From positions 186,001-250,000 of the forward strand of contig JAGCNW010000014.1 of assembly GCA_017645785.1 (NCBI GenBank): DNA of 64,000 bases, written 5' to 3'. Position numbers and translations under genes: made by a program. The notes beneath the pieces are model-generated. The model saw only the letters and a program-made list of their open reading frames with translations. It made no database searches and was not told the DNA's origin. Positions 1 through 7,439 of the stretch are shown piece by piece (positions within the stretch are counted from its first letter, which is position 1; every line of letters starts with the position of its first letter). The stretch comes from Treponema sp. Its GTDB lineage: Bacteria > Spirochaetota > Spirochaetia > Treponematales > Treponemataceae.

Positions 1-428
1 AGCTTCCTTGCCGCATTAAAATTTTCGCTTGCAACAAGGCTCATAATATTTCCATAGATATAGCATGGAGCGGAGCAGTCAACGTTGCTATAACCTAAAT
101 CAATATTGTCAGGATCTTTTACATAAGTCGCGTTATCGCCGTAAAAGGTGACTGTGTCGCCAGCGTTTCCAAGCTGGATTTTTTTTGTTTGTCCGCTTTC
201 AATAGTTTTAGCTTCGCCTCCGTTTACCTTAAAGGTTACGGGCCCGTTAGCAAAATTCTTAAAAGTCACTACAACGCCAGCGTCAATCGCTTCCAGCGTA
301 AGCGGAATGGAAAGACTTTCCGCGCTTGGCTCTTTCGATTTTTGCTCCTTTTCTTCACAAGAAGCAAAAGACAAAAGCGATGTGAGCAACATCATCGCAA
401 GAGTCGTCAATTTTACGATTTTTTTCAT
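1..428 (-). CDS. Lipoprotein, N-terminal part (runs off left edge)
   Basis: Read on the minus strand from an ATG at 426-428 that has a GGAGGAAT ribosome binding site just upstream (430-440). The first residues form a lipoprotein signal peptide (MKKIVKLTTLAMMLLTSLL, then SFASC), so the mature protein probably starts at the Cys and is anchored in a membrane. About 142 residues are present. They include an Ig-like, lysine/glycine-rich stretch and a segment YIYGNIMSLVASENF, which resembles the start of Treponema surface proteins that carry BspA-type leucine-rich repeats. The repeats themselves would lie outside the window, so the full family is inferred. The gene begins 18 bp after the stop of the upstream hypothetical gene and may share its transcript. 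Confidence 0.75.
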   Translation of the reverse strand, partial: MKKIVKLTTLAMMLLTSLLSFASCEEKEQKSKEPSAESLSIPLTLEAIDAGVVVTFKNFANGPVTFKVNGGEAKTIESGQTKKIQLGNAGDTVTFYGDNATYVKDPDNIDLGYSNVDCSAPCYIYGNIMSLVASENFNAARK

Positions 429-446
429 TTTATTCCTCCAAAATAT

Positions 447-1115
447 TTATTGATTTTCTGCAAGTTTTTTCTTTAGTTCGTCAAGCAGGTTCTTGTAGAA
501 TTCTTTTGACTTTGTCAACAACCGCTCCAAATCGTCTTTTGTCAAGTCTATTGGATTACCTTTGTGCCAACGGTCTGGATTTCTTCCCTGCAGTTTACGA
601 TTCACAAATACGCCATGCTTGAGACAATTGTTCAACAATCTAAGCTCGTCAAAATCAGAAAAGTTTTCGATTCCCTTAATATTAACTTCAAACAACTTTT
701 TGAAAGCTTTTATAATATTTTGAAAGTTAAAACTTGAAATTCTTTTTTTGCCTATTCGAAAACTCCAATCATAGGTTGACAAAATTCTCTTTAATTTTAT
801 TTCTATCTCACTGTAAAAGAGAATAAAAAGTGCCTTAAACATTTCTTTTTTATAACTTTCATGCCCGTAATACGCTTCCTCGATTTTTGGATTAACATAA
901 TCTGACTCACTCTCCTCCATATCAGGGATATATTTATCTTCTTTCACTAATTCGGAATCAAATCTTAAATCCTCTTTTAGAATTCTATCCTTAAAGTTGT
1001 CAAAATCTGAAAAATCATTAAAAACAGTTGTTTTCAATAGCATTTTCAACAATTTTGAATACAAAACATGTTCTTTGCAAAATAGTTTACTGAACCAAAT
1101 CTTAAACTTTAACAT
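447..1115 (-). CDS. Hypothetical protein, possibly HEPN-like
   Basis: A 222-residue, AT-rich, lysine-rich protein without signal peptide or membrane segment. I do not recognise the family with certainty. The middle (about residues 95-180) is predicted helical and contains ELRLLNNCLKHG, which resembles the arginine/asparagine...histidine helix of HEPN-like proteins, although the spacing is not the classical R-x4-6-H. The C-terminus is a basic helix. The lower GC content compared with the housekeeping genes to the right, together with the neighbouring XRE regulator and toxin-antitoxin module, suggests an accessory region. It lies divergently to the XRE gene and 18 bp upstream of the lipoprotein gene. 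Confidence 0.6.
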   Translation of the reverse strand: MLKFKIWFSKLFCKEHVLYSKLLKMLLKTTVFNDFSDFDNFKDRILKEDLRFDSELVKEDKYIPDMEESESDYVNPKIEEAYYGHESYKKEMFKALFILFYSEIEIKLKRILSTYDWSFRIGKKRISSFNFQNIIKAFKKLFEVNIKGIENFSDFDELRLLNNCLKHGVFVNRKLQGRNPDRWHKGNPIDLTKDDLERLLTKSKEFYKNLLDELKKKLAENQ

Positions 1116-1175
1116 ACCGTTTCTTTATTATTATAAATTATAAGCCTTGCTTATATTCAATAATTTTACCACCGT

Positions 1176-1199
1176 ATTGCTCAGTTGTCAATAAGCAAT
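1176..1199. promoter_or_regulatory. Inverted repeat upstream of XRE gene
   Basis: ATTGCT at 1176-1181 and AGCAAT at 1194-1199 form a 6-bp inverted repeat with a 12-bp spacer, about 43 bp before the preferred start of the XRE regulator. A self-regulatory operator is possible but is only inferred from the position. Confidence 0.3.
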
Positions 1200-1241
1200 A
1201 TTTATAGGAAAATTGATTGTATCAATGTAAATTATAAATAT

Positions 1242-1565
1242 ATGGATAGAATTCAAGCATGTCTTGCAAGCAATATTAAGCGTTACCGGAAGCAAATGGG
1301 CTTTTCTCAAGAAAAACTGGCTGAAAAAGCCGGCGCTTCCGCCAATTACATCGCAATGATTGAAGCGGGCAGATATTTCCCTTCACTGCCAATGCTAAAT
1401 AAGGTTGCAAGCGCCCTAAACATTGATTCGTTGGATTTATTTGACAAGAGTGGCTTTGAATTCCAAAGCCTTGAAACGCTAAAAAATGAAATATTAAAAA
1501 ACATCTCCCAAACAGTGAACGATTCTTTTACAAAAGCAGCCAAAAACCGCGAAAATATGGCTTAG
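1242..1565 (+). CDS. XRE-family helix-turn-helix regulator
   Basis: A small DNA-binding protein of 107 residues. Residues about 10-65 are a typical XRE/Cro helix-turn-helix: SNIKRYRKQMGFSQEKLAEK, then ASANYIAMIEAGRYFPS (recognition helix) and a final helix ALNIDSLDLFD. The C-terminal 35 residues are a charged helix that may dimerise. An in-frame TTG at 1185 would add 19 residues unlike anything in the family, so the ATG at 1242 is preferred; no clear ribosome binding site decides it. No partner toxin is adjacent, so it is a stand-alone regulator, probably controlling itself and perhaps the divergent pair to its left. Confidence 0.8.
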   Translation: MDRIQACLASNIKRYRKQMGFSQEKLAEKAGASANYIAMIEAGRYFPSLPMLNKVASALNIDSLDLFDKSGFEFQSLETLKNEILKNISQTVNDSFTKAAKNRENMA

Positions 1566-1644
1566 AAAATAAATACAGAAAAGTAACTGTATTAGTTTAT
1601 AATTTCACAAGGAAAAAAATTTGAATTTACTTTATATTTTCCTC

Positions 1645-1674
1645 TTGACACCAATATAACGTATATGTTATGTT
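1645..1674 (+). promoter_or_regulatory. Promoter and palindromic operator of the toxin-antitoxin pair
   Basis: TTGACA at 1645-1650 and TATGTT at 1669-1674 are separated by 18 bp. Overlapping them is a palindrome with arms AATATAAC (1653-1660) and GTTATGTT (1667-1674) around GTATAT; 7 of 8 arm positions are complementary. This is the arrangement expected for a HigA-type antitoxin repressing its own operon. Confidence 0.6.
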
Positions 1675-1684
1675 GAAAAACATG

Positions 1685-2056
1685 GGATATGAGATAGAAT
1701 TTTATAAAACTCAAACTGGGCGAGTTCCTGTGGATGAGTTCATAAAATCGCTCCAAGAAAAGCAAGTCGCTAAAATATTGCAGGATATCACTTTGCTTCA
1801 GGAAATGGGCGCTGCTTTGCGTTTTCCCTATATCGATTCCATAAAAGGCGAAAAATACAAGGGCTTGATGGAACTGCGCACAAAACATGCAAGCAATATT
1901 TTTAGAACGTTCTATTTTGTTCTTGTTAAAGACGCAAAGACAAAAAAGCAAAAGGCCGTTCTGCTTCACGCGATTCAAAAGAAAACGGATAAAACGCCAA
2001 AAAAGGAACTTGAAACAGCGTTGGCTCGAATGAAAGACTATAAATCTAGGGGGTGA
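1685..2056 (+). CDS. RelE/HigB-like toxin (phage Gp49-like family)
   Basis: A predicted ribosome-dependent mRNA interferase of about 123 residues. The segments YEIEFYKTQTGRVPVDEFI, LLQEMGAALRFPYIDSIKG and LMELRTKHASNIFRTFYFV, followed by AVLLHAIQKKTDKTPKKELE, match the Gp49-like/HigB fold. The conserved pattern in this family is a basic, HxxxKK-like C-terminal part and an ELR strand, both visible here. An ATG at 1670 in the same frame lies inside the operator and -10 region, so the ATG at 1685 is chosen; this gives a leader of only a few bases. The stop overlaps the spacer before the antitoxin, and toxin-before-antitoxin order is typical of higBA. RNA cleavage is inferred from the family. Confidence 0.8.
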   Translation, partial: GYEIEFYKTQTGRVPVDEFIKSLQEKQVAKILQDITLLQEMGAALRFPYIDSIKGEKYKGLMELRTKHASNIFRTFYFVLVKDAKTKKQKAVLLHAIQKKTDKTPKKELETALARMKDYKSRG

Positions 2057-2061
2057 CCATT

Positions 2062-2334
2062 ATGGATGATTTGGATAGACTAAAAGCGGAACTTTTCAAA
2101 GACCCGGAGTTTAAGGCGGAGTACGACGCGCTTGAGCCGGAGTATCAGTTGATACGCCAGATTATAAAGGCACGCGCTGAAAAAAACATGACTCAAAAAG
2201 AGCTTGCCGAAAAAATCGGCACAAAGCAGTCAAGCATCGCTCGTCTTGAGGGCGGAACTTACAATCCGTCCTTTCAATTTTTGCAAAAAGTTGCAGGCGC
2301 TTTGGGCAAACGCCTTTCCTTTGCGCTGGTTTAG
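2062..2334 (+). CDS. HigA-like antitoxin, XRE family
   Basis: A 90-residue XRE helix-turn-helix protein: IRQIIKARAEKNMTQKELAE followed by KIGTKQSSIARLEGGTYNPS and FLQKVAGALGKRLSFAL. It should neutralise the upstream toxin and repress the operon through the palindrome at 1653-1674. A GTG at 2053 in the same frame overlaps the toxin stop (2054-2056), but the ATG at 2062 has a TAGGGGG ribosome binding site at the right distance and is preferred. The N-terminal helix rich in acidic residues (DDLDRLKAELFKDPEFKAEY) is common in this antitoxin group. Confidence 0.82.
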   Translation: MDDLDRLKAELFKDPEFKAEYDALEPEYQLIRQIIKARAEKNMTQKELAEKIGTKQSSIARLEGGTYNPSFQFLQKVAGALGKRLSFALV

Positions 2335-2375
2335 AGCATGCCTCAAAAAAAATCCCTTTTCCGCAAAAAGCGCGC

Positions 2376-2381
2376 TATAAT
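2376..2381 (+). promoter_or_regulatory. -10 element of the 2408 gene
   Basis: A perfect TATAAT at 2376-2381 lies 27 bp before the start codon; no good -35 hexamer is visible 17 bp upstream. An AGGAGG ribosome binding site follows at about 2396-2401. Confidence 0.45.
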
Positions 2382-2407
2382 AAAAGCTCAAAGTTAGGAG
2401 GAAAAAA

Positions 2408-2860
2408 ATGAAAAAACTTTTATTCGCTTGCTTGGCGCTTTTTATGGCGGTCGCGGCGTTTTCACAAAGCGCCAAGACCACGGGAGTGACGGATTCTGAC
2501 GTTCAGTCTTTTTGCAAGAACTTTAAAAAGATGGAAGCGGACTTTAAGAAATTTGACGTTGACACGAGCGACGCGCAGGCTTTGGCAATGGCTCTTGGAG
2601 CGGACAAGTCCGTGGAACAGATTTTGAACAAAAACGGAATTTCCGGAAGCAACGCCATTGACAAGCTTCGCGCAATCGCTTACGGCTATGTCATCGCGCG
2701 CTATGACGAAGCGATGGCGGCTGACCCGGAGGCGGCGGCTCTCATAAAAAGCTTGGGCCGCGATCCGATCGCCGAAACCAGAAAACTTGTGGCGGACGCC
2801 GACAAAAAAGTCGTTGGCCGCCATTTGCAGGAACTAAAAAAAGTTTTTGGCGACGAATAA
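2408..2860 (+). CDS. Secreted hypothetical protein
   Basis: A 150-residue protein with a clear Sec signal peptide (MKKLLFACLALFMAVAAFSQ, probable cleavage after AFS) and a strong AGGAGG ribosome binding site. The mature part is almost entirely helical and charged: a segment with VQSFCKNFKKMEADFKKF contains the only Cys, followed by GADKSVEQILNKNGISG and a long helix ending in HLQELKKVFGDE. The family is not recognised by name; similar small helical exported proteins are common in Treponema. It is transcribed alone, convergent with the adenylate cyclase gene 33 bp downstream. Confidence 0.75.
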   Translation: MKKLLFACLALFMAVAAFSQSAKTTGVTDSDVQSFCKNFKKMEADFKKFDVDTSDAQALAMALGADKSVEQILNKNGISGSNAIDKLRAIAYGYVIARYDEAMAADPEAAALIKSLGRDPIAETRKLVADADKKVVGRHLQELKKVFGDE

Positions 2861-2893
2861 GAATAAAGCCGCGCGTCTTCCACGCCGCGTGGT

Positions 2894-4300
2894 TTAGCTC
2901 ACAAAATATCCGTTCATCAAGCCCTTGCCCTTGACTTCGACTTGGACGGGGCCTTGCCAGACGAATTTGTCGCCGGCTTGTTTTTGAGCGGCTTCGGAGA
3001 CGTGAATCTTCATCGGCTGGCCGGAGCTTTCCATGCGGCTGGCCACGTTCACCGTGTCGCCCCAAATGTCGTAAATGAATTTTGTCTTTCCAATTACGCC
3101 TGCGACAAGTTCGCCGCTGTTGATTCCCACACGGATTTGAAGGGGCTTTTCCGTCGTTTTGTTGAACGCTTCAACGTCCTGCAAAAGGCCTTGGGCAAAG
3201 CGGACCATTTTTTCGACGCCGCCGTTTTGCGCGTTTTCGTCCAAGCCCGCCGCGGCCATGTAGGAGTCGCCAATCGTTTTTATTTTTTCAACGCCCTCGC
3301 GCTCGGCCCGCTCGTCAAAAAGGCTTGTCAGCTTGTTGAGCATTCTTACGGTTTGGTCAGCGGTCATGTCGGAACTCATTTTTGTAAAGCCCACGATGTC
3401 GGTGAACAAAACGGTGGCGTTGGGGTAGTTGCGCGAGATTGTTTGGCCGGGCCGCTCGGTCAATTCGCGCGCGACGTCGGCGGGCAAAATGTTCAGCAAA
3501 AGGCGCTCGACTTTTTGGTTTGCGATCCGCAGTTCTTTTGTGCGCTCGTCAACAGTTTGCTCTAATTCCTTTTGGTAGCGGGCAAGCATTTCTATTTCCA
3601 AGCGGTGCGCGCGCTCGACTTTTTTGTTCATTTCCTTTAAGTCAAAGATGAACAAGAGTATCGCCATTCCGGCGGAAGAAATTCCCGTTATGTAAAAGCC
3701 TTTCATTTTAAACTGAATCGCGCTTGCGGCTATTGGAATCGCGATGAAGAACAAAAGCGGAATGGCAGTTTCATGCGGAATTCTTTTAAAGTTCCGCAGA
3801 ATGCAAATGAATTGCAGCAAAAGCGCCGTTGTCGCAAAAACATAGGCCAGCGGACGGGCGGGGCTTCGGATGTAATTGTTCCGCGCGTCTATCGTGTAGT
3901 AAAGGCCGGTGAACTGAGAAATGATGACCAGCGCGATTTCGATTAGCAAGACTATTCCCGCAACATAAAATTCCCAAGGCATTTTTTTTAGCTCGCCTTC
4001 TTTTTGAAACAAGTCTTTTAAATAGAAGTTCAAGTTTAAAATCAAAAACGCGGGAAAAAAGTAGTCGCCGAATTTTGCGATTTTTGTGATAAAGATTGCC
4101 GTTTCGTTCATCATAAAGCTGTATGCGGTAAAGGCTAACTGCGACGACAAAATGCCCGCCGCGCTCAGTTCCAAAAAAATTATCGCGGCCTTTCGCCTTC
4201 TTGAAAGGTTGTTTGTTCGCAAAGTCAAAAAGGCTGTCAAAAGGCAAATCGCTTGAAGCGCGATCATCAAGTCATGCTGGTGCCGGATTAAAAAACTCAT
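2894..4300 (-). CDS. Membrane-bound class III adenylate cyclase
   Basis: Makes cAMP from ATP (inferred). Residues 1-225 hold about seven hydrophobic segments without similarity to a named sensor domain. A coiled-coil signalling helix follows (about 228-275, ending LLLNILPADVARELTERPGQ), then the catalytic domain. The two metal aspartates are in TVLFTDIVGFTKMSS and KIKTIGDSYMAAAGL; the purine-specifying Lys (KTIGD) and Asp (YDIWGDTVNVASRMES) and the transition-state Asn and Arg are all present, so it should be an active adenylate rather than guanylate cyclase. The start ATG (4298-4300) coincides with the expected transcription start and has no ribosome binding site, suggesting a leaderless mRNA. 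A second, different cyclase lies at 50367. Confidence 0.9.
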   Translation of the reverse strand: MSFLIRHQHDLMIALQAICLLTAFLTLRTNNLSRRRKAAIIFLELSAAGILSSQLAFTAYSFMMNETAIFITKIAKFGDYFFPAFLILNLNFYLKDLFQKEGELKKMPWEFYVAGIVLLIEIALVIISQFTGLYYTIDARNNYIRSPARPLAYVFATTALLLQFICILRNFKRIPHETAIPLLFFIAIPIAASAIQFKMKGFYITGISSAGMAILLFIFDLKEMNKKVERAHRLEIEMLARYQKELEQTVDERTKELRIANQKVERLLLNILPADVARELTERPGQTISRNYPNATVLFTDIVGFTKMSSDMTADQTVRMLNKLTSLFDERAEREGVEKIKTIGDSYMAAAGLDENAQNGGVEKMVRFAQGLLQDVEAFNKTTEKPLQIRVGINSGELVAGVIGKTKFIYDIWGDTVNVASRMESSGQPMKIHVSEAAQKQAGDKFVWQGPVQVEVKGKGLMNGYFVS

Positions 4301-4304
4301 TCTT

Positions 4305-4357
4305 ATATATCACTAAAAAAAGCGCTTATTGTCAAGATTTTCTCTTTGCGGTAAAAT
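4305..4357. promoter_or_regulatory. Divergent promoters with overlapping -35 boxes
   Basis: Plus strand: TTGTCA 4329-4334, 17 bp, TAAAAT 4352-4357, serving the BASS transporter. Minus strand: TTGACA (plus 4330-4335), 17 bp, TGATAT (plus 4307-4312), serving the adenylate cyclase. The two -35 hexamers overlap by five bases, so RNA polymerase probably cannot occupy both at once. Confidence 0.65.
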
Positions 4358-4375
4358 CCTTTCTAGAGGTACATC

Positions 4376-5353
4376 ATGTCTGTTTTAGAAAAAATCGGAA
4401 ACTTCTTTGGAAAGTTCATGGCCTTGATTATTTTGGCCGTGGCCGCTCTCGCGCTCTTTGTTCCGCAGAGTTGTCTTTGGATCCAGCCGTCTTGGATCAA
4501 CCCGCTTTTGATGCTGGTCATGTTCGGAATGGGACTCACGCTCAAAATCGAAGACTTCGCGCTTGTCTTTACCCGCCCAAAGGACATCATCATCGGCTGC
4601 CTTGCCCAGTTCACAATCATGCCGCTTTTGGCCTTTGCCTTGGGAAAAATCTTTGGCCTTGAGGTAGGGCTTTTGGCCGGCGTCATTCTTGTCGGAACTT
4701 GTCCCGGCGGAACCGCCAGCAATGTAATCACTTATCTTTCCAAGGGCGACGTGGCTCTTTCTGTCGGAATGACAAGCGTAAACACTTTGCTCGCTCCGCT
4801 CCTCACTCCCGCCATCACTTACTTGCTTTTAAAAGAGAGCGTCCATGTTGACGTCGTATCGATGTTCCTTTCTATTGTAAAGGTCGTCATCGTTCCGATT
4901 GGCTTGGGCTTTGTCATCAACAAGTTCTTCGGAAAGTTCACGCAAAAAATCGGCGCGATTTTGCCCGCCATTTCCGTCATCGCGATCGCCTTGATTGTCG
5001 GAGCGGTCGTCTCGCGCAACTCGCAGAAAATCCTTACGACAGGCGCGATTGTCTTTGCCGTCGTAATCTTGCACAACCTTTTGGGCTACGCTTGCGGCTT
5101 TTGCCTTGGAAAGCTTTTGCGCCTTAACGTGTCCAAGACAAAGGCGCTTTCAATCGAAATCGGAATGCAGAACTCAGGACTAGCAACAAGCCTTGCTTCC
5201 ACCGCATTCCCCTCGCTCGCGATGGCCACAGTTCCCGGCGCGATTTTTAGCGTTTGGCACAACTTGTCCGGCGCGGTGCTCGCCAACTTCTACCGACACT
5301 GGCAGGAGAAGGACGCGGCCGCTTCTTCGGAAAACTCAAGCGAACAGGCGTGA
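4376..5353 (+). CDS. BASS-family (bile acid:sodium symporter-like) transporter
   Basis: A 325-residue inner-membrane carrier with about nine to ten hydrophobic helices. The signature segments are NPLLMLVMFGMGLTLKIEDF in helix 2 and VGTCPGGTASNVITYLSKGD before VALSVGMTSVNTLLAPLLTP, which hold the Na+ sites of this fold; a second motif, IEIGMQNSGLATSLAS, is also present. Bacterial members carry small organic acids, pantothenate or unknown substrates, so the substrate cannot be stated. The ribosome binding site is AGAGG. The last four bases overlap the GTG start of the nuclease gene, so the two are translationally coupled. Confidence 0.85.
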   Translation: MSVLEKIGNFFGKFMALIILAVAALALFVPQSCLWIQPSWINPLLMLVMFGMGLTLKIEDFALVFTRPKDIIIGCLAQFTIMPLLAFALGKIFGLEVGLLAGVILVGTCPGGTASNVITYLSKGDVALSVGMTSVNTLLAPLLTPAITYLLLKESVHVDVVSMFLSIVKVVIVPIGLGFVINKFFGKFTQKIGAILPAISVIAIALIVGAVVSRNSQKILTTGAIVFAVVILHNLLGYACGFCLGKLLRLNVSKTKALSIEIGMQNSGLATSLASTAFPSLAMATVPGAIFSVWHNLSGAVLANFYRHWQEKDAAASSENSSEQA

Positions 5354-6243
5354 AAAATAAAAAATCGCTTTTCTTTTTTTTCGCGCTTTTGGCGGCGGCC
5401 TTTGTCGCCCACGCGCAAATCGCGCTTCCGCCTGGACTTGAGATTCCCCTCTGTCCGGGCAATGCCGCTGTTATTGCCGACCGTGACGCAGACGACATTT
5501 ACGCTGACCAAGACGCCGCGGCCGCCGAACTTTCCGCCGACAACAATTCCCCAGACCACCAAATACGCAATTTCCAATACTATTCGATTTGCTACCGGGA
5601 ATCTTATGAGCAGGCCGAATGGTCGGCCTATTGCTTGCGCGACTTTATGCTGCAAAAAAACGTAAAGCGGACAAACGACTTTAGGCCCGACCTGCAAATC
5701 GCAAATGGTTCGGCGACGCTCGCGGACTACAAAAAGTCGGGCTACGACAGGGGGCATTTGACTCCGGCGGGCGACATGGTTTTTAGCAAAGAAGCGATGA
5801 GCGAAACTTTTTATATGAGCAATATGTGCCCCCAAGCCGCCGCGTTTAACCGGGGAATATGGAAGGACTTGGAAGACCAAGTCCGCGAGTGGGTCAGGCT
5901 TTACGGCGCGGCCTATATTGTTTCCGGCCCGGTGCTTTCCAAGCCCGCGGACGAGTATCCTTCCATCGGCGAGAGCAAGGTCGCGGTTCCGGAATTTTTT
6001 TACAAGGTGATATTGGTTCCGATTTTCGAAGACGGTTTGGAACAGGACTCGCCGGAGACTTGCGCGGACCTTATTGCGATTGCCTTTGTGATTCCAAACA
6101 AAGGTTGCGAGGGCGATTTTTGGCGCTATGCCGCCAGCGTGGACGAGGTTGAGCAAATCACCGGCCTTGACTTTTTTCCCCTTTTGGAGGACGGCGTTGA
6201 GGAACGCGTCGAGGCTGACTGCAATCCCCGCCCTTGGTATTAA
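5350..6243 (+). CDS. Secreted DNA/RNA non-specific endonuclease (NUC1 type)
   Basis: About 297 residues, beginning at a GTG (5350) that overlaps the preceding TGA; the reading frame is open further upstream but that part lies inside the transporter gene. The signal peptide VKNKKSLFFFFALLAAA ends at AHA before QIALPPG, so the enzyme is exported. The beta-beta-alpha metal nuclease motif DRGHLTPAGDM starts at D133, with H136 as the likely general base; the metal-binding Asn is in CPQAAAFNRGIWKDLE. YIVSGPVL and the C-terminal FWRYAASVDEVEQITGLDFF are also typical. It should degrade extracellular nucleic acids, plausibly for nutrient scavenging. Confidence 0.88.
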   Translation: MKNKKSLFFFFALLAAAFVAHAQIALPPGLEIPLCPGNAAVIADRDADDIYADQDAAAAELSADNNSPDHQIRNFQYYSICYRESYEQAEWSAYCLRDFMLQKNVKRTNDFRPDLQIANGSATLADYKKSGYDRGHLTPAGDMVFSKEAMSETFYMSNMCPQAAAFNRGIWKDLEDQVREWVRLYGAAYIVSGPVLSKPADEYPSIGESKVAVPEFFYKVILVPIFEDGLEQDSPETCADLIAIAFVIPNKGCEGDFWRYAASVDEVEQITGLDFFPLLEDGVEERVEADCNPRPWY

Positions 6244-6270
6244 AAAAAAATCCCAAAAAACCGAATGATG

Positions 6271-6279
6271 TGCTATAAT
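6271..6279 (+). promoter_or_regulatory. Extended -10 promoter of the GH10 gene
   Basis: TGC followed directly by TATAAT (6274-6279) is an extended -10 element 58 bp upstream of the GH10 start; a good -35 hexamer is missing, which fits this promoter class. Confidence 0.5.
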
Positions 6280-6337
6280 ATATATAGAAGAGTTTAGCGG
6301 GCTGTTTTTTTTGTTCCGCTTAAAATATGGAGGAGTT

Positions 6338-7363
6338 ATGAAAAAACAATTGATATGCGCGGCGAGCCTTTGCGCGCTTTGCTTTTGCCTTGCGTCTTGC
6401 GGAAAAAAGACAATCGCTAGCGCCGCCGAAAAAAAAGGCGTTGACTTTGGGTTTGCCGTTTCGGTGACTGACCTCTTGGACGCCAACACGCAAAAGTTGA
6501 TAGAGGGCGAAGCGAAAATTTTGGTCGCCGAAAACTGCATGAAAAGCTCGCAGCTTAGGCCCAACAAAACTTTTTGGAACTGGAGCGATCCCGAAAACCT
6601 TGTCAAGTTCGCGGAGAAAAATAAGATTGTCGCCAAGTGGCACACCCTTTTTTGGCACGAAATGAATCCTCCCTTCATCAACCAAATGAAGACCAAGGAA
6701 GAGGCCGAAGCGATAATGGACGAGCACATTACGACCGTCATGCAAAAGTTCAAGGGCCGCATCCGCGACTACGACGTAGTGAACGAAATGTTCAACGAAG
6801 GCGGAAGCTTGCGCGAAACTGTTTGGCTTAAGACGATCGGCTCCGACTACCTTGAGCGCGCCTTGCGCAAGGCCCACGAGGTTGATCCCGACGCTCATTT
6901 GTTCCTTAACGAATACAACAACGAAGCCGCCGGCTACCCAAAGGCCGACGCGATGTACGAGCTTGTGAAAAGTTTTGTGGAGCGGGGCGTTCCGATTTAC
7001 GGAGTTGGAATGCAGCTGCACTTGGCCGCCGACCTTCCATACAACGAGGACGCGATTCGTAAAAACATCCGCCGTTACGCCGATCTTGGAATCAAGATTT
7101 GCTTTAGCGAAGTTGACGTCCGCATTCCGCTCAACCGCTTGGAGGAACTGGAGCCAAAGCAAAAGGAAATTTGGAAGTCCCTTATGAAGCTTGCGGTGGA
7201 GGAACCGAATGTAGAAAGCTTTATCGTTTGGGGCGTGTCCGACAAAAACAGCTGGATTCCCGCCTGGAAGCCCGGCTACGGCAACGCGCTTTTGTTCGAC
7301 AAAAACTTCAAGCCCAAGCCCGTTTACTACGAACTTCTTGACGCCGCCAAAGGAAAAAAATAA
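6338..7363 (+). CDS. GH10 endo-1,4-beta-xylanase, lipoprotein
   Basis: Hydrolyses internal beta-1,4 bonds of xylan (family knowledge). The ATG at 6338 follows a GGAGG site; the 27 bases upstream in frame are ignored. The first residues are a lipoprotein signal (KKQLICAASLCALCFCLASC), so the enzyme should be lipid-anchored rather than freely secreted. The GH10 barrel shows WHTLFWHEMNPPFI, the acid/base Glu at about E150 in DYDVVNEMFNE, NEYNNEA, GVGMQLHL and the nucleophile Glu at about E258 in CFSEVDVRIP, then FIVWGVSDKNSWIP. At 341 residues it is a single-domain enzyme with no carbohydrate-binding module. It fits with the GH5 enzyme and pentose genes nearby. Confidence 0.93.
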   Translation: MKKQLICAASLCALCFCLASCGKKTIASAAEKKGVDFGFAVSVTDLLDANTQKLIEGEAKILVAENCMKSSQLRPNKTFWNWSDPENLVKFAEKNKIVAKWHTLFWHEMNPPFINQMKTKEEAEAIMDEHITTVMQKFKGRIRDYDVVNEMFNEGGSLRETVWLKTIGSDYLERALRKAHEVDPDAHLFLNEYNNEAAGYPKADAMYELVKSFVERGVPIYGVGMQLHLAADLPYNEDAIRKNIRRYADLGIKICFSEVDVRIPLNRLEELEPKQKEIWKSLMKLAVEEPNVESFIVWGVSDKNSWIPAWKPGYGNALLFDKNFKPKPVYYELLDAAKGKK

Positions 7364-7366
7364 GGC

Positions 7367-7409
7367 AAAAAAAAATCCTTGGCGGAACGCTTTCGCGCCC
7401 TGCCAAGGA
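7367..7409 (-). terminator. Intrinsic terminator between GH10 and porin genes
   Basis: An 8-bp stem TCCTTGGC (7376-7383) / GCCAAGGA (7402-7409). In the minus direction it is followed by nine T (7367-7375), so it mainly terminates the outer-membrane protein gene; in the plus direction T-rich sequence follows after about ten bases, so it may work both ways. Confidence 0.75.
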
Positions 7410-7439
7410 CAAGGAAGTTTTTTCTGCTTTTTTAGAGGC

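Noticed and set aside
5290-6762. 490-codon open frame on the minus strand
   Set aside because: Lies opposite the nuclease and the start of the GH10 gene, both of which have clear family motifs and ribosome binding sites; the minus-strand product has no recognisable domain.
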